Counted from the first letter of the stretch, positions 1 through 9,755 are shown. The stretch is 64,000 nucleotides of DNA from Pseudomonas frederiksbergensis (GCF_017114915.1 NZ_JAAUOE010000009.1:114539-178538); one strand, 5' to 3'. Notes: generated by a model from the sequence alone, not told the origin. Translations and numbers: made by a program.

Positions 1-167
1 CCCGATAAATTAATTATTTGCCCCAACAGAAAATCAAACTTTAACAACTTGCATTAATCGCAATATTGGCAACTTTCAAAACACCCCGTATAAACATCCT
101 GCAAGCGCCGCTCTAATATAATCAATACAAGTGGCGCTCATCTTTTCTAATCAATGCAGGATTCACC

Positions 168-1031
168 ATGAGCAATCAAACAAATTACTACAACCCTCGA
201 TGGATGTCCGCCACGCCTGCCATCGACACATTATCGCTCTGCGAGCTGACGCTGCCGGGCACCCATAACGCGGGCAGTGACTGGCAAGCGTCCTATCCAT
301 TTTTCGGCCCGCCGCCCCATTGGCTGGCCTGTCAGCACGACAGGTTCTATAGCCAATTACGCCACGGTTCCAGGGCGCTCGATATACGACTGACTTACGT
401 GCCGGAGGCGCAGGGCCCTAATAAGTTCCAAGTGCATCACAACGGTCATCGAAACTCGCGCACCGTTGGAACTCTTATCACCGACGTAAACGAGTTCCTG
501 CAGGAGAATCCCGATGAGTTCATCATTTTGGACTTTCACAGTCTGGAGGGTAAAAATTTCGACTTCGACTTATTCAACAAACTGATCATTCAATTTTTGG
601 GTCACTGCCTGATCCCGAGTAACAACGTTTCCCTGAGTCTGAATCAGCTGAAGCAAATCAGCGCGAAACAAAGGGTACTGGCTGCCGCTCCGCAAGGATG
701 GGGGCTTGATCGCAACCTGTTTCTCTCGCAAATAAGGCATAAGTGGTCGGGTAACGGAATCACCGATGCCACCGAGTTGCGCCAATTCATTGGAGAGGTC
801 ATGCACAGCCCTCCAGGCAATTGGGCACCCTGGTCGTTGTCTGCCACCAGTTACACAGCACTGGGCGGCCCCGTCGACATTCATGACGAACTCAACGCGT
901 GGTTCGACCCGGACAAAAGTGACTGGGCGCTGAAGTGCAACATTATCAACGTCGACTTCATGGAAGAGTCGAAGATCGTGGACTACTGCCGAACCGCCAA
1001 CCTGATGAAGGCCCGCCAACGCAACCGTTGA
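168..1031 (+). CDS. Phosphatidylinositol-specific phospholipase C-like phosphodiesterase
   Basis: Protein of 287 aa with a PI-PLC X-type domain. The family cleaves phosphatidylinositol or GPI-type phosphodiesters by acid-base catalysis with two histidines. The N-terminal block LTLPGTHNAGSDW carries candidate His33. It is followed by RALDIRL (residues 69-75) and FQVHHNGH with His90/His91, matching the first catalytic half of bacterial PI-PLCs. The length fits a single-domain bacterial enzyme. I see no signal peptide, so export, if any, would need another route. The ATG follows an AT-rich 167-bp leader that contrasts with the GC-rich neighbours, which hints at acquisition. The gene stands alone, with the divergent-looking mannitol locus downstream on the same strand. 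Substrate is not predictable. Confidence 0.85.
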   Translation: MSNQTNYYNPRWMSATPAIDTLSLCELTLPGTHNAGSDWQASYPFFGPPPHWLACQHDRFYSQLRHGSRALDIRLTYVPEAQGPNKFQVHHNGHRNSRTVGTLITDVNEFLQENPDEFIILDFHSLEGKNFDFDLFNKLIIQFLGHCLIPSNNVSLSLNQLKQISAKQRVLAAAPQGWGLDRNLFLSQIRHKWSGNGITDATELRQFIGEVMHSPPGNWAPWSLSATSYTALGGPVDIHDELNAWFDPDKSDWALKCNIINVDFMEESKIVDYCRTANLMKARQRNR

Positions 1032-1105
1032 GCCGCGATGCGCGCTGGCGCATCAGGCGGGGAAAGAGGCATGATTCGGGGCGATTACAGTAAAAGCGCC
1101 CTGCC

Positions 1106-2011
1106 ATGACCCGAACAGCCCGCGTCACCGACCCCTCTTACGAATTGATGGACGACCACAACGGGTTGTCCATCATCTATCGCCAGCACGGCTTCCCCTG
1201 CCCTCTGGTGCGCTGGCATTTCCATAAGGAATACGAACTGCACCTGATCGTCGCCAGCGCCGGCAAGGTATTCATCGGTGACTACATCGGCAACTTTTAC
1301 CCGGAAACGCTGTTCCTCACCGGGCCCAACCTTCCGCACAACTGGATCAGCCAGGTGGCCGAAGACGAAGTGGTGGAAAAGCGCGACATGCTGGTCAACT
1401 TCACCGATGAACTGTTTGAAAGCGGTCATCAGGTGTTCGCCGAACTCAAGACGCTCGTGCCCTTGCTGGAGCGCGCGCAGTACGGCATCGAGTTTCGTTG
1501 CAAACGGACTATCCGCCAGGCCATGACCTTGATGCAGCGCATTGCCGACTCCCAGGGCGTGACACGCCTCGGGCATTTTTTCATTCTGCTGGAATTGCTG
1601 GCGACGTCCGATGACTATCAGTTGCTGTCCGGTGCCACCACGCCGCAATTGGCCGATGAGCACAACATCGATCGAACCAACCGGGCGGTGGATTACATCT
1701 TTGCCCATTACGCCCGGGACCTGCCGCTGGAAGAAGTCGCCGAGCACTTGGGTCTGACGCCGACCTACTTCAGCCGAGTGTTCAAACAGGCCACCGGGCG
1801 CTGCTTCATCGAATTCGTCAATCGCCTGCGCATCAGCAAATCCTGCGAGCTGCTGGCCGATGGCGACAAACCGGTGACCGATGTGTGTTTCGAGTCGGGC
1901 TTCAACAATATTTCCAACTTCAACCGGCGTTTCCAGCAGCTCAAGGGTATGACGCCGACGCACTATCGGCGGTTGGTGGTGCAGCGTTTGACTGAGCAGA
2001 ATCAGCACTGA
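1106..2011 (+). CDS. mtlR: AraC-family activator of the mannitol operon
   Basis: Protein of 301 aa with an N-terminal cupin-like sensing region (about residues 20-160) and a C-terminal AraC DNA-binding domain with two helix-turn-helix units (about 195-295). Motifs seen include LPLEEVAEHLGLTPTYFSRV and the family signature FESGFNNISNFNRRFQQLKG. It lies directly upstream of the mtlEFGKDYZ genes in the same orientation, the arrangement described for MtlR of P. fluorescens, which activates the operon with mannitol, sorbitol or arabitol. The inducer is therefore inferred from family and context. The start at ATG 1106 keeps the full cupin; the Shine-Dalgarno sequence is weak. Confidence 0.92.
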   Translation: MTRTARVTDPSYELMDDHNGLSIIYRQHGFPCPLVRWHFHKEYELHLIVASAGKVFIGDYIGNFYPETLFLTGPNLPHNWISQVAEDEVVEKRDMLVNFTDELFESGHQVFAELKTLVPLLERAQYGIEFRCKRTIRQAMTLMQRIADSQGVTRLGHFFILLELLATSDDYQLLSGATTPQLADEHNIDRTNRAVDYIFAHYARDLPLEEVAEHLGLTPTYFSRVFKQATGRCFIEFVNRLRISKSCELLADGDKPVTDVCFESGFNNISNFNRRFQQLKGMTPTHYRRLVVQRLTEQNQH

Positions 2012-2033
2012 CTTTTCCTGATCCACGAATCCT

Positions 2034-2168
2034 TGTAGCAGCTGCCGAAGGCTGCGTTCGACTGCGCAGCAGTCGCAAATCCGATCAATCCAACCCTTCT
2101 GAGTCGTCGCATACTGGAGCCCGGCGAGGGCTTCGCCCTCGAACGCAGCCTGGCGGCAGCTGCTGCAG
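2034..2168. repeat. Inverted pair of TGTAGCAGCTG-type repeats (REPIN-like)
   Basis: The left end reads TGTAGCAGCTGCCGAAGGCT and the right end is its near inverted complement (CAGCTGCTGCAG after GAACGCAGCC). This gives two REP-like units facing each other. The same family recurs at 35429-35568. It fills most of the mtlR-mtlE gap and may form a long hairpin. Confidence 0.75.
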
Positions 2169-2203
2169 GGCGACATGCAGCGAAACCAGCCCCCTGACCT
2201 ACT

Positions 2204-2248
2204 AGTGCAAAAAAGTATCGATCACAGTGCGATGGATGATTTGTCAGC
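2204..2248 (+). promoter_or_regulatory. Candidate MtlR operator: direct repeat upstream of mtlE
   Basis: Two AGTGC half-sites start at 2204 and 2226, 22 bp apart (two helical turns), followed by similar purine-rich sequence. Direct repeats at this spacing are typical of AraC-family sites. It lies about 110-150 bp upstream of the mtlE start. Assignment to MtlR is inference from position only. Confidence 0.4.
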
Positions 2249-2355
2249 CCGTCAATTGAAGGCTGTAATCAGCGCACATTCTTCCCTCCGCAGGAAGACA
2301 CAAAAACAATAACTGTCCTTCTGTAACCCCACCGGGTGCAGAAAAGGAGTGCACG

Positions 2356-3666
2356 ATGCAACCTTCGGTAAAAGCTCTGCTTGCCCTCACCTGCATGACC
2401 CTCAGCAGCGTCAGCCTCGGCGCCCAGACCCTGACCATCGCCACCGTCAACAACAGCGACATGATCCGCATGCAAAAGCTCTCGAAAACCTTCGAGGCCG
2501 AGCATCCGGACATCAAGCTCAATTGGGTGGTGCTCGAAGAAAACGTTCTGCGCCAACGCCTGACCACCGATATCGCCACCCAGGGCGGGCAGTTCGATGT
2601 ATTGACCATCGGCATGTACGAAGCCGCACTCTGGGGCGCCAAGGGTTGGCTGGAACCGATGAAGGACTTGCCGGCCAGCTACGCCCTCGACGACGTCTTC
2701 CCTTCGGTGCGTGAAGGCCTGTCGGTCAAGGGCTCGCTCTATGCCCTGCCGTTCTACGCTGAAAGCTCCATCACCTATTACCGCACCGACCTGTTCAAGG
2801 ATGCCGGGCTGACCATGCCCGAGCGCCCGACCTGGGGACAGATCGGCGAATTCGCCAGCAGACTCACCGATAAGGATAAAGAACAGTACGGCATCTGCCT
2901 GCGCGGAAAGGCCGGCTGGGGCGAAAACATGGCGCTGATCACCACCGTCGCCAACGCCTATGGCGCGCGCTGGTTCGATGAGAAATGGCGGCCGGAATTC
3001 ACCGGGGCCGAGTGGAAAAACGCGCTGAACTTCTACGTCGACACCATGAAGAAATCCGGCCCACCGGGCGCCTCAAGCAACGGCTTCAACGAAAACCTGG
3101 CGCTGTTCAATAGCGGCAAGTGTGCGATCTGGGTCGATGCCAGTGTTGCGGGTTCTTTCGTGACCGACAAATCCCAAAGCAAAGTCAGCGATCACGTCGG
3201 CTTTACCTACGCGCCACACGAAACCACGGACAAAGGTTCGGCCTGGTTGTATTCCTGGGCGCTGGCGATTCCGACCAGTTCCAAGGCCAAGGACGCGGCG
3301 AAAACCTTCAGCGCCTGGGCCACGTCCAGGGAATACGGTGCTTTGGTCGCGGAAAAGGACGGCATCGCCAACGTACCGCCAGGCACGCGCGCCTCAACCT
3401 ACACCGAGGCCTACATGAATGCCGCGCCGTTCGCCAAGGTGACGCTGGAATCGCTGAAAGCCGCGGACCCGAGCAATCCGAGCGCCAAACCGGTGCCCTA
3501 CATCGGCATCCAGTTAGTGACCATTCCCGAGTTCCAGGCCGTGGGCACCCAGGTCGGCAAGCTGTTTTCGGCGGCGCTGATCGGCCAGACCACGGTCGAC
3601 CAGGCCCTGACCGCCGCCCAGTCAACCACCGAACGAGAGATGAAGCGCGCCGGTTATCCCAAATAA
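2356..3666 (+). CDS. mtlE: Polyol ABC transporter substrate-binding protein
   Basis: Protein of 436 aa, the periplasmic binding component of a carbohydrate ABC importer (family 1 extracellular solute-binding fold). The N-terminus has a signal peptide with a predicted cut after Ala23 (SLGA|QT), followed by the usual LTIATVNNSDMIRMQ strand and helix. Length is normal for sugar/polyol binding proteins. The start ATG has an AAAGGAG Shine-Dalgarno at the right spacing. It is the first gene of the mtl structural operon and probably the most highly expressed. By homology to the P. fluorescens system it binds mannitol, glucitol and arabitol; the exact ligand range is not visible in the sequence. Confidence 0.93.
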   Translation: MQPSVKALLALTCMTLSSVSLGAQTLTIATVNNSDMIRMQKLSKTFEAEHPDIKLNWVVLEENVLRQRLTTDIATQGGQFDVLTIGMYEAALWGAKGWLEPMKDLPASYALDDVFPSVREGLSVKGSLYALPFYAESSITYYRTDLFKDAGLTMPERPTWGQIGEFASRLTDKDKEQYGICLRGKAGWGENMALITTVANAYGARWFDEKWRPEFTGAEWKNALNFYVDTMKKSGPPGASSNGFNENLALFNSGKCAIWVDASVAGSFVTDKSQSKVSDHVGFTYAPHETTDKGSAWLYSWALAIPTSSKAKDAAKTFSAWATSREYGALVAEKDGIANVPPGTRASTYTEAYMNAAPFAKVTLESLKAADPSNPSAKPVPYIGIQLVTIPEFQAVGTQVGKLFSAALIGQTTVDQALTAAQSTTEREMKRAGYPK

Positions 3667-3720
3667 CCCCGCTCCTGCGGTTGATCTTCATTTGCCTGTT
3701 CTCAATCGGTTCTGATCGCC

Positions 3721-4650
3721 ATGAATACTTCAACCACTGTCAAAGCTCACATGGACATCCCCCAACCGGTGCGTAAAAGCCGGTTGACCAACCCCGGCTG
3801 GTTTCTGGTCAGCCCCTCGGTGGCATTGTTGCTGCTGTGGATGATCGTGCCGCTGGGCATGACCCTGTACTTTTCAATGATCCGCTACAACCTGCTCTAC
3901 CCCGGTGAAAACGAATTCGTGGGGCTGGAGAACTTCAGCTACTTTCTGAGCGATTCGGGTTTCTTGCCCGGTGCCACCAATACCCTGTTGCTGGTGGGCA
4001 GCGTGTTGCTGATCAGTGTGGTGTTCGGCGTGTTGATCAGCGCGTTGCTGGAGGCCAGTGAGTTTCTCGGGCGCGGCATCGTGCGGGTCATGCTGATCTC
4101 GCCGTTCTTCATCATGCCCACCGTTGGCGCGCTGATCTGGAAGAACCTGATCTTTCACCCGGTCTCGGGGATTCTCGCTGCCATCTGGAAGCTGTTCGGC
4201 GCGCAGCCGGTGGACTGGCTCGCCCACTACCCGCTGCTGTCGATCATCATCATTGTGTCCTGGCAATGGCTGCCCTTCGCGATCCTGATCCTGATGACCG
4301 CCATGCAGTCCCTGGACCAGGAACAGAAAGAAGCCGCACGCCTGGACGGAGCCGGGCCGATCGCGATCTTCTGGCACCTGACCTTGCCGCACCTGGCTCG
4401 GCCGATTGCGGTGGTGGTGATGATCGAAACCATCTTCCTGCTGTCGGTGTTCGCCGAAATCTTCACCACCACCAACGGCGGCCCCGGCTACGCCTCGACC
4501 AACCTCGCCTACCTGATCTACAACCAGGCGCTGGTGCAGTTCGACGTCGGCATGGCCTCCGCCGGCGGTTTGATCGCAGTGCTGATTGCCAACATCGCGG
4601 CCATCGTGCTGGTGCGCATGATCGGCAAAAACCTGACAGACAAAGCCTGA
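3721..4650 (+). CDS. mtlF: Polyol ABC transporter permease, MalF-type
   Basis: Inner-membrane permease of 309 aa with a cytoplasmic N-terminal stretch, then about six hydrophobic segments. The permease EAA loop reads [15 protein letters not shown] from residue 204 and contacts the ATPase MtlK. The family is the MalF/UgpA-like subunit of carbohydrate ABC importers. It follows mtlE after 54 bp and is separated from mtlG by 10 bp, so the genes are presumably co-transcribed. Its partner permease is the next gene, and the pair forms the translocation pore for mannitol and related polyols delivered by MtlE. Confidence 0.93.
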   Translation: MNTSTTVKAHMDIPQPVRKSRLTNPGWFLVSPSVALLLLWMIVPLGMTLYFSMIRYNLLYPGENEFVGLENFSYFLSDSGFLPGATNTLLLVGSVLLISVVFGVLISALLEASEFLGRGIVRVMLISPFFIMPTVGALIWKNLIFHPVSGILAAIWKLFGAQPVDWLAHYPLLSIIIIVSWQWLPFAILILMTAMQSLDQEQKEAARLDGAGPIAIFWHLTLPHLARPIAVVVMIETIFLLSVFAEIFTTTNGGPGYASTNLAYLIYNQALVQFDVGMASAGGLIAVLIANIAAIVLVRMIGKNLTDKA

Positions 4651-4660
4651 GGCCTGCGCC

Positions 4661-5491
4661 ATGACTCTTCAACAATCCCGCCGCCTGCAAAGCCTGCTGC
4701 TCGGCACTTTGGCCTGGGCCATCGCGATCGTGATTTTCTTCCCGATCTTCTGGATGGTGCTGACCAGTTTCAAAACCGAAATCGACGCGTTCGCCACACC
4801 GCCGCAGTTCATCTTCACACCGACGCTGGAGAACTACCTGCACATCAACGAGCGCAGCGATTACTTCAGCTTCGCCTGGAACTCGGTGGTGATTTCCTTC
4901 AGCGCCACGGCCCTGTGCCTGCTGATCGCGGTGCCGGCGGCCTACTCCATGGCGTTCTACGAAACCCAGCGCACCAAAGGCACGCTGCTGTGGATGCTCT
5001 CGACCAAAATGCTGCCGCCGGTGGGCGTGCTGATGCCGATCTACCTGTTGGCCAAGAGCTTTGGCCTGCTGGATACGCGGATCGCGCTGATCGTGATTTA
5101 CACGCTGATCAACCTGCCGATCGTGGTCTGGATGGTTTACACCTACTTCAAAGACATCCCCAAGGACATCCTCGAAGCCGCACGCCTGGACGGCGCGACC
5201 CTGGGGCAGGAAATGCTTCGGGTGCTGCTGCCGATCGCCAAGGGCGGCCTGGCTTCCACGGTGTTGCTGTCGCTGATCCTGTGCTGGAACGAAGCGTTCT
5301 GGTCGCTGAACCTGACCTCGTCGCAGGCCGCGCCACTGACCGCACTGATTGCCTCGTACTCAAGCCCCGAAGGCCTGTTCTGGGCCAAGTTGTCGGCGGT
5401 GTCGACCCTGGCCTGTGCGCCGATCCTGATCTTCGGCTGGATCAGCCAGAAACAATTGGTCCGCGGTCTGTCGTTTGGTGCCGTGAAATAG
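4661..5491 (+). CDS. mtlG: Polyol ABC transporter permease, MalG-type
   Basis: Second permease subunit, 276 aa, with a first membrane helix near residues 11-33 and about five more. The EAA loop [20 protein letters not shown] starts at residue 172, in the usual place for a MalG-type protein. The C-terminus ends [11 protein letters not shown], a tail common to sugar permeases of this type. It is tightly packed behind mtlF (10 bp) and ahead of mtlK (32 bp). It works with MtlF as the membrane channel of the polyol importer. Confidence 0.93.
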   Translation: MTLQQSRRLQSLLLGTLAWAIAIVIFFPIFWMVLTSFKTEIDAFATPPQFIFTPTLENYLHINERSDYFSFAWNSVVISFSATALCLLIAVPAAYSMAFYETQRTKGTLLWMLSTKMLPPVGVLMPIYLLAKSFGLLDTRIALIVIYTLINLPIVVWMVYTYFKDIPKDILEAARLDGATLGQEMLRVLLPIAKGGLASTVLLSLILCWNEAFWSLNLTSSQAAPLTALIASYSSPEGLFWAKLSAVSTLACAPILIFGWISQKQLVRGLSFGAVK

Positions 5492-5523
5492 CCCTCAAGA
5501 ATAAGCACAAAAGGAGCGCCATC

Positions 5524-6627
5524 ATGGCCAACCTGAAAATCAAGAATCTGCAAAAAGGCTTCGAAGGTTTTTCCATCATCAAGGGCATCGACCTGGAAGT
5601 GAACGACCGTGAATTCGTGGTGTTCGTCGGCCCGTCGGGCTGCGGCAAATCCACCCTGCTGCGGCTGATCGCCGGCCTGGAAGAAGTCAGCGGTGGCACC
5701 CTCGAACTCGATGGCCGCGACATCACCGAAGTCAGCCCCGCCAAGCGCGACCTGGCGATGGTGTTCCAGACCTACGCCCTGTACCCGCACATGAGCGTGC
5801 GCAAAAACATGTCGTTTGCCCTCGACCTGGCCGGCGTGGCGAAAGCCGAAGTCGAGAAGAAAGTCGGCGAAGCGGCGCGCATCCTTGAACTCGGGCCCAT
5901 GCTCGAACGTAAACCGAAGCAATTGTCCGGCGGTCAGCGTCAGCGCGTGGCCATCGGCCGGGCCATCGTGCGCAACCCGAAAATCTTCCTGTTCGACGAA
6001 CCGCTGTCCAACCTCGACGCCGCCCTGCGGGTGCAGATGCGCCTGGAACTGTTGCGCCTGCACAAAGAACTGCAAGCCACCATGATCTACGTGACCCACG
6101 ATCAGGTCGAAGCGATGACCATGGCCGACAAAGTCGTCGTGCTCAATGGCGGCAAGATCGAGCAAGTCGGTTCGCCACTGGACCTGTATCACCAACCGGC
6201 CAACCTGTTTGTCGCAGGTTTTCTCGGCACCCCGAAAATGGGTTTCCTCAAGGGCAAGGTCACCCGCGTCGAAAGCCAAGGCTGCGAAGTGCTGCTCGAC
6301 GCCGGCACCCGCATCCGCCTGCCACTGAGCGGTGCCAACCTGAGCGTCGGCGGCGCGGTGACCCTGGGGATTCGCCCGGAACACCTGGAGCTGGCGCAAC
6401 CCGGCGACTGCACCCTGCAAGTCACCGCCGATGTCAGCGAACGTTTGGGCAGCGACACCTTCTGCCACGTCCTGACGTCGTCCGGCGAAGCGCTGACCAT
6501 GCGGGTTCGCGGCGATCTGGCGAGCCGTTATGGCGAAACCCTGAGCCTGCACCTGGACGCCGAACACTGCCATTTATTCGGTGCCGACGGCGTGGCGCTG
6601 ACCCGCCCACTGCGCGCCGCCGCCTGA
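5524..6627 (+). CDS. mtlK: Polyol ABC transporter ATP-binding protein
   Basis: ATPase of 367 aa. Walker A is GPSGCGKST (36-44), the signature is LSGGQ (134-138), and Walker B is IFLFDEP (154-160). A C-terminal TOBE-like regulatory region follows, with the [10 protein letters not shown] motif, as in MalK/UgpC proteins. The start is ATG 5524, preceded by AAAGGAG. An open frame continues upstream inside mtlG, but the codons there are out of frame with the permease and are not translated. It energises MtlF and MtlG; such subunits can serve several sugar importers. Confidence 0.94.
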   Translation: MANLKIKNLQKGFEGFSIIKGIDLEVNDREFVVFVGPSGCGKSTLLRLIAGLEEVSGGTLELDGRDITEVSPAKRDLAMVFQTYALYPHMSVRKNMSFALDLAGVAKAEVEKKVGEAARILELGPMLERKPKQLSGGQRQRVAIGRAIVRNPKIFLFDEPLSNLDAALRVQMRLELLRLHKELQATMIYVTHDQVEAMTMADKVVVLNGGKIEQVGSPLDLYHQPANLFVAGFLGTPKMGFLKGKVTRVESQGCEVLLDAGTRIRLPLSGANLSVGGAVTLGIRPEHLELAQPGDCTLQVTADVSERLGSDTFCHVLTSSGEALTMRVRGDLASRYGETLSLHLDAEHCHLFGADGVALTRPLRAAA

Positions 6628-6643
6628 TTTCAGAGAGCATGCG

Positions 6644-8119
6644 ATGAAACTGAATAGACCCAACCTCAACCGCCTCGCCCCCGAGGTGGCCCTGCCCGCC
6701 TACACCCTGAGCGACACCCGCCAGGGCATCGCGCACATTGGCGTCGGCGGTTTCCACCGCGCACATCAGGCGTACTACACCGACGCTTTGATGAACACCG
6801 GCGAAGCACTGGACTGGGCCATCTGCGGGGTTGGCTTGCGCGCCGAAGACCGTCGTGCCCGGGACGATCTCAAAGAACAGGACTACCTGTTCACCTTGTT
6901 TGAACTCGGCGATACCGACGACACCGAAGTACGAGTCATCGGCGCGATCCGCGACATGCTGCTGGCCGAAGACGGCGCCGAGGCGCTGATCGATAAACTG
7001 GCCAGCCCCGAGATCCGCATCGTCTCGTTGACCATCACCGAGGGCGGCTACTGCATCGACGACAGCAACGGCGAGTTCATGGCGCATCTGCCGCAGATCC
7101 AGCACGACCTGACCAATCCGAACGCGCCGAAAACCGTGTTCGGTTTCCTCTGCGCCGCGCTGGCCAAACGTCGCGCCGCCGGTACACCCGCATTCACACT
7201 GATGTCCTGCGATAACCTGCCGCACAACGGCGCCGTCACCCGTAAAGCGCTGCTGGCGTTCGCTGCCCTGCGCGATGCCGATCTGCGGGACTGGATCGAG
7301 CGTAATGTCAGCTTCCCCAACGCCATGGTCGACCGCATCACACCGATGACCAGCACCGGGCATCGCCTGCAACTGCACGACAAACACCGCATCGACGACA
7401 CCTGGCCGGTGGTCTGCGAGCCGTTTGTGCAGTGGGTGCTGGAGGACAAATTCGTCAACGGTCGCCCGGCCTGGGAAAAGGTCGGCGTGCAGTTCACCGA
7501 TGACGTCACGCCTTACGAAGAGATGAAGATCAAACTGCTCAATGGCAGTCATCTGGCCCTGACTTATCTGGGGTTTTTGAAGGGTTATCGCTTCGTTCAC
7601 GAAACCATGAACGACCCGCTGTTCGTGCGCTACATGCGCGCCTACATGGACCTGGACGTGACGCCGCAACTGGCGCCGGTGCCGGGGATCGATCTGACCG
7701 AGTACAAAAACACCCTGGTGGCGCGCTTCTCCAATCAGGCGATTGCCGATCAGCTGGAGCGGGTGTGTTCGGACGGTTCGTCGAAGTTTCCGAAGTTCAT
7801 CGTGCCGACGATCAGCCGCTTGATTGCCGATGGCCGCGAAACCAAGCGCGCGGCGCTGGTAGTGGCGGCGTGGGCGCTGTACCTCAAAGGCGTGGATGAG
7901 AATGGCCACACCTACTCGATTCCCGATCCGCGGGCGGCGTTCTGTCAGGCGCTGGTGGCCGATGATGCGTTGATCACCCAGCGGCTGCTGGAGGTTGAAG
8001 AGATTTTCGGCACGGCGATCCCGCGTTCGCCAGAGTTCATCGCGGCGTTCGAGTGGTGCTGCAACAGCTTGCGGGAAGTTGGCGTGACGCAGACGCTGGA
8101 ACGGGTTTTGGCCGTCTGA
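6644..8119 (+). CDS. mtlD: Mannitol 2-dehydrogenase
   Basis: Protein of 491 aa of the polyol-specific long-chain dehydrogenase family, which oxidises D-mannitol to D-fructose with NAD+ (also arabitol to xylulose). The N-terminal nucleotide-binding motif is IGVGGFHRAHQ (about 32-42). The catalytic trio falls at Lys295, Asn300 and His303 in KIKLLNGSHLAL, the same numbering as described for the P. fluorescens enzyme. It does not act on mannitol 1-phosphate, consistent with an ABC importer rather than a PTS. Position between transporter and sugar kinases supports this. Its TGA stop straddles the edge of a repeat element that begins at 8118. Confidence 0.95.
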   Translation: MKLNRPNLNRLAPEVALPAYTLSDTRQGIAHIGVGGFHRAHQAYYTDALMNTGEALDWAICGVGLRAEDRRARDDLKEQDYLFTLFELGDTDDTEVRVIGAIRDMLLAEDGAEALIDKLASPEIRIVSLTITEGGYCIDDSNGEFMAHLPQIQHDLTNPNAPKTVFGFLCAALAKRRAAGTPAFTLMSCDNLPHNGAVTRKALLAFAALRDADLRDWIERNVSFPNAMVDRITPMTSTGHRLQLHDKHRIDDTWPVVCEPFVQWVLEDKFVNGRPAWEKVGVQFTDDVTPYEEMKIKLLNGSHLALTYLGFLKGYRFVHETMNDPLFVRYMRAYMDLDVTPQLAPVPGIDLTEYKNTLVARFSNQAIADQLERVCSDGSSKFPKFIVPTISRLIADGRETKRAALVVAAWALYLKGVDENGHTYSIPDPRAAFCQALVADDALITQRLLEVEEIFGTAIPRSPEFIAAFEWCCNSLREVGVTQTLERVLAV

Positions 8120-8228
8120 TCGTTCCCACGCTCGGCGTGGGAATGCAGCCCGGGACGCTCCGCGTCCCCTCCAGAAGCGGACGCAGAGCGTCCATTGAGG
8201 CATTCCCACGCAGAGCGTGGGAACGATC
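8118..8228. repeat. GATCGTTCCCACGC inverted-repeat element (111 bp)
   Basis: Outer 14-bp inverted repeats GATCGTTCCCACGC and GCGTGGGAACGATC bound the element. Inside are nested repeats around GGACGCTCCGCGTCC and GGACGCAGAGCGTCC. It looks like a small non-autonomous palindromic element sitting between mtlD and mtlY. A collapsed copy consisting only of the joined outer arms is at 28998-29023. Confidence 0.8.
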
Positions 8229-8245
8229 TTCGGTAGGGAGTTTCC

Positions 8246-9742
8246 ATGGCAAACCAACAACTGTTCCTCGGCATCGACTGCGGCACCCAAGGCACCAAAG
8301 CCGTCATCCTCGACGCGCACAGCGGTCAGCTCCTCGGTCAGGGTGCCGCCGCCCATAGCCTGATCAGCGGCGCCAATGGTCGTCGCGAACAAGACACGTC
8401 GCAGTGGCTGGAAGCACTCACCTCGGCGACTCGTCACGCACTGCTCGCAGCCAATGTCGACGGTCAAAACATCCTCGGCATCGGCGTCTCCGGCCAACAG
8501 CACGGCCTGGTGCTGCTCGACGAGCATGGCCAGGTACTGCGCCCGGCCAAGCTCTGGTGCGACACCGAATCCACGCCGCAGAACGACCGTTTGCTCGCCC
8601 ACCTGGGCGGTGAAAAGGGCTCGCTGGAACGCCTTGGCGTAGTGATCGCGCCGGGCTACACCGTGTCCAAACTGCTCTGGAGCAAAGAGCAACACCCGGA
8701 GGTGTTCACCCGGATCGCCCGCATTCTGTTGCCCCATGACTACCTCAACTATTGGCTCACCGGTCGCAGTTGCAGCGAGTACGGCGATGCCTCGGGCACC
8801 GGCTATTTCAACGTGCGCACTCGCCAATGGGACTTGCAGCTGTTGCGCGACATCGACCCCAGCGGGCGCCTGCAAGCCGCGCTCCCGAAGCTGATCGATG
8901 CCCACCAACCGGTCGGCACGATCCTGCCGGGCATCGCCGAACATCTGGGCATCAACCCCGGAGCACTGGTCTCCAGCGGTGGCGGCGACAACATGATGGG
9001 CGCGATCGGCACCGGCAATATAAAGCCCGGCGCGATCACCATGAGCCTCGGTTCCTCGGGGACGGTCTACGCCTATGCCGAGCAACCGAACATCAGCCCC
9101 GATGTCTCGGTCGCCACGTTCTGCTCCTCCAGCGGTGGCTGGCTGCCGCTGATCTGCACCATGAACCTGACCAACGCCACCGGCGCGATTCGCGAGTTGT
9201 TCGAACTCGATATCGATGAGTTCAACGCCTTGGTCGAGCGAGCGCCTATCGGTGCCGAAGGCATGTGCATGTTGCCGTTCCTCAATGGCGAACGCGTTCC
9301 CGCCCTGCCCCATGCCAGCGGCAGCCTGCTGGGATTGACGATGAGCAACCTGACCCGGGCCAATCTGTGCCGCGCCGTGGTGGAAGGCACCACCTTCGGT
9401 TTGCGTTACGGGCTGGACCTGCTGCGCCGCAATGGCTTACAAAGCCACAGCATCTGCCTGACCGGCGGCGGCTCGAAGAGCCCGGTGTGGCGGCAGATCG
9501 TCGCCGACATCATGAACACCCCGGTGATTTGTACCGAACACAGCGAAGCCGCGGCCCTCGGCGCAGCGATTCAGGCGGCGTGGTGCACGTCCCGGGCAAA
9601 CGGCCACGAAGACAGCCTGGCGGACTTGTGCGAGCGCTGCGTGCAGCTCGATCCGGCCAGTGAAACCTTGCCGATTGCAGAAAATGTATTGGCCTTTCAA
9701 CAGGCCTACGAACGTTATCAACAACATGTCGCAACCCTTTAA
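8246..9742 (+). CDS. mtlY: Xylulokinase, FGGY family
   Basis: Protein of 498 aa. The N-terminal ATPase-fold phosphate loop reads GIDCGTQGTKAV, with Asp11 in the usual place. GVSGQQHG (about 80) and the C-terminal nucleotide-binding block LTGGGSKSPVWRQI follow. The family phosphorylates D-xylulose to xylulose 5-phosphate. In this operon that handles the product of D-arabitol oxidation by MtlD. The start is ATG 8246, behind GTAGGGAG. The 111-bp repeat before it may set an expression step between mtlD and the kinases. Confidence 0.93.
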   Translation: MANQQLFLGIDCGTQGTKAVILDAHSGQLLGQGAAAHSLISGANGRREQDTSQWLEALTSATRHALLAANVDGQNILGIGVSGQQHGLVLLDEHGQVLRPAKLWCDTESTPQNDRLLAHLGGEKGSLERLGVVIAPGYTVSKLLWSKEQHPEVFTRIARILLPHDYLNYWLTGRSCSEYGDASGTGYFNVRTRQWDLQLLRDIDPSGRLQAALPKLIDAHQPVGTILPGIAEHLGINPGALVSSGGGDNMMGAIGTGNIKPGAITMSLGSSGTVYAYAEQPNISPDVSVATFCSSSGGWLPLICTMNLTNATGAIRELFELDIDEFNALVERAPIGAEGMCMLPFLNGERVPALPHASGSLLGLTMSNLTRANLCRAVVEGTTFGLRYGLDLLRRNGLQSHSICLTGGGSKSPVWRQIVADIMNTPVICTEHSEAAALGAAIQAAWCTSRANGHEDSLADLCERCVQLDPASETLPIAENVLAFQQAYERYQQHVATL

Positions 9743-9755
9743 AGAGCGAACAACT

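Noticed and set aside
1037..1054. Hairpin GATGCGC-GCTG-GCGCATC after the PI-PLC gene as a terminator
   Set aside because: The stem is good but no T-run follows; not enough to call a terminator.
4915..5523. In-frame upstream extension of mtlK
   Set aside because: It runs through mtlG in another frame, encodes low-complexity sequence, and ATG 5524 has a good ribosome site and the proper family start.
5143..6573. 476-codon minus-strand open frame
   Set aside because: Shadow of mtlG and mtlK, which are clearly coding on the plus strand.
6434..9313. Very long open frame (959 codons) on the minus strand
   Set aside because: It lies wholly antisense to mtlK, mtlD and mtlY, is rich in Gln/His/Arg typical of the reverse frame of GC-rich genes, and has no ribosome site or known domain.
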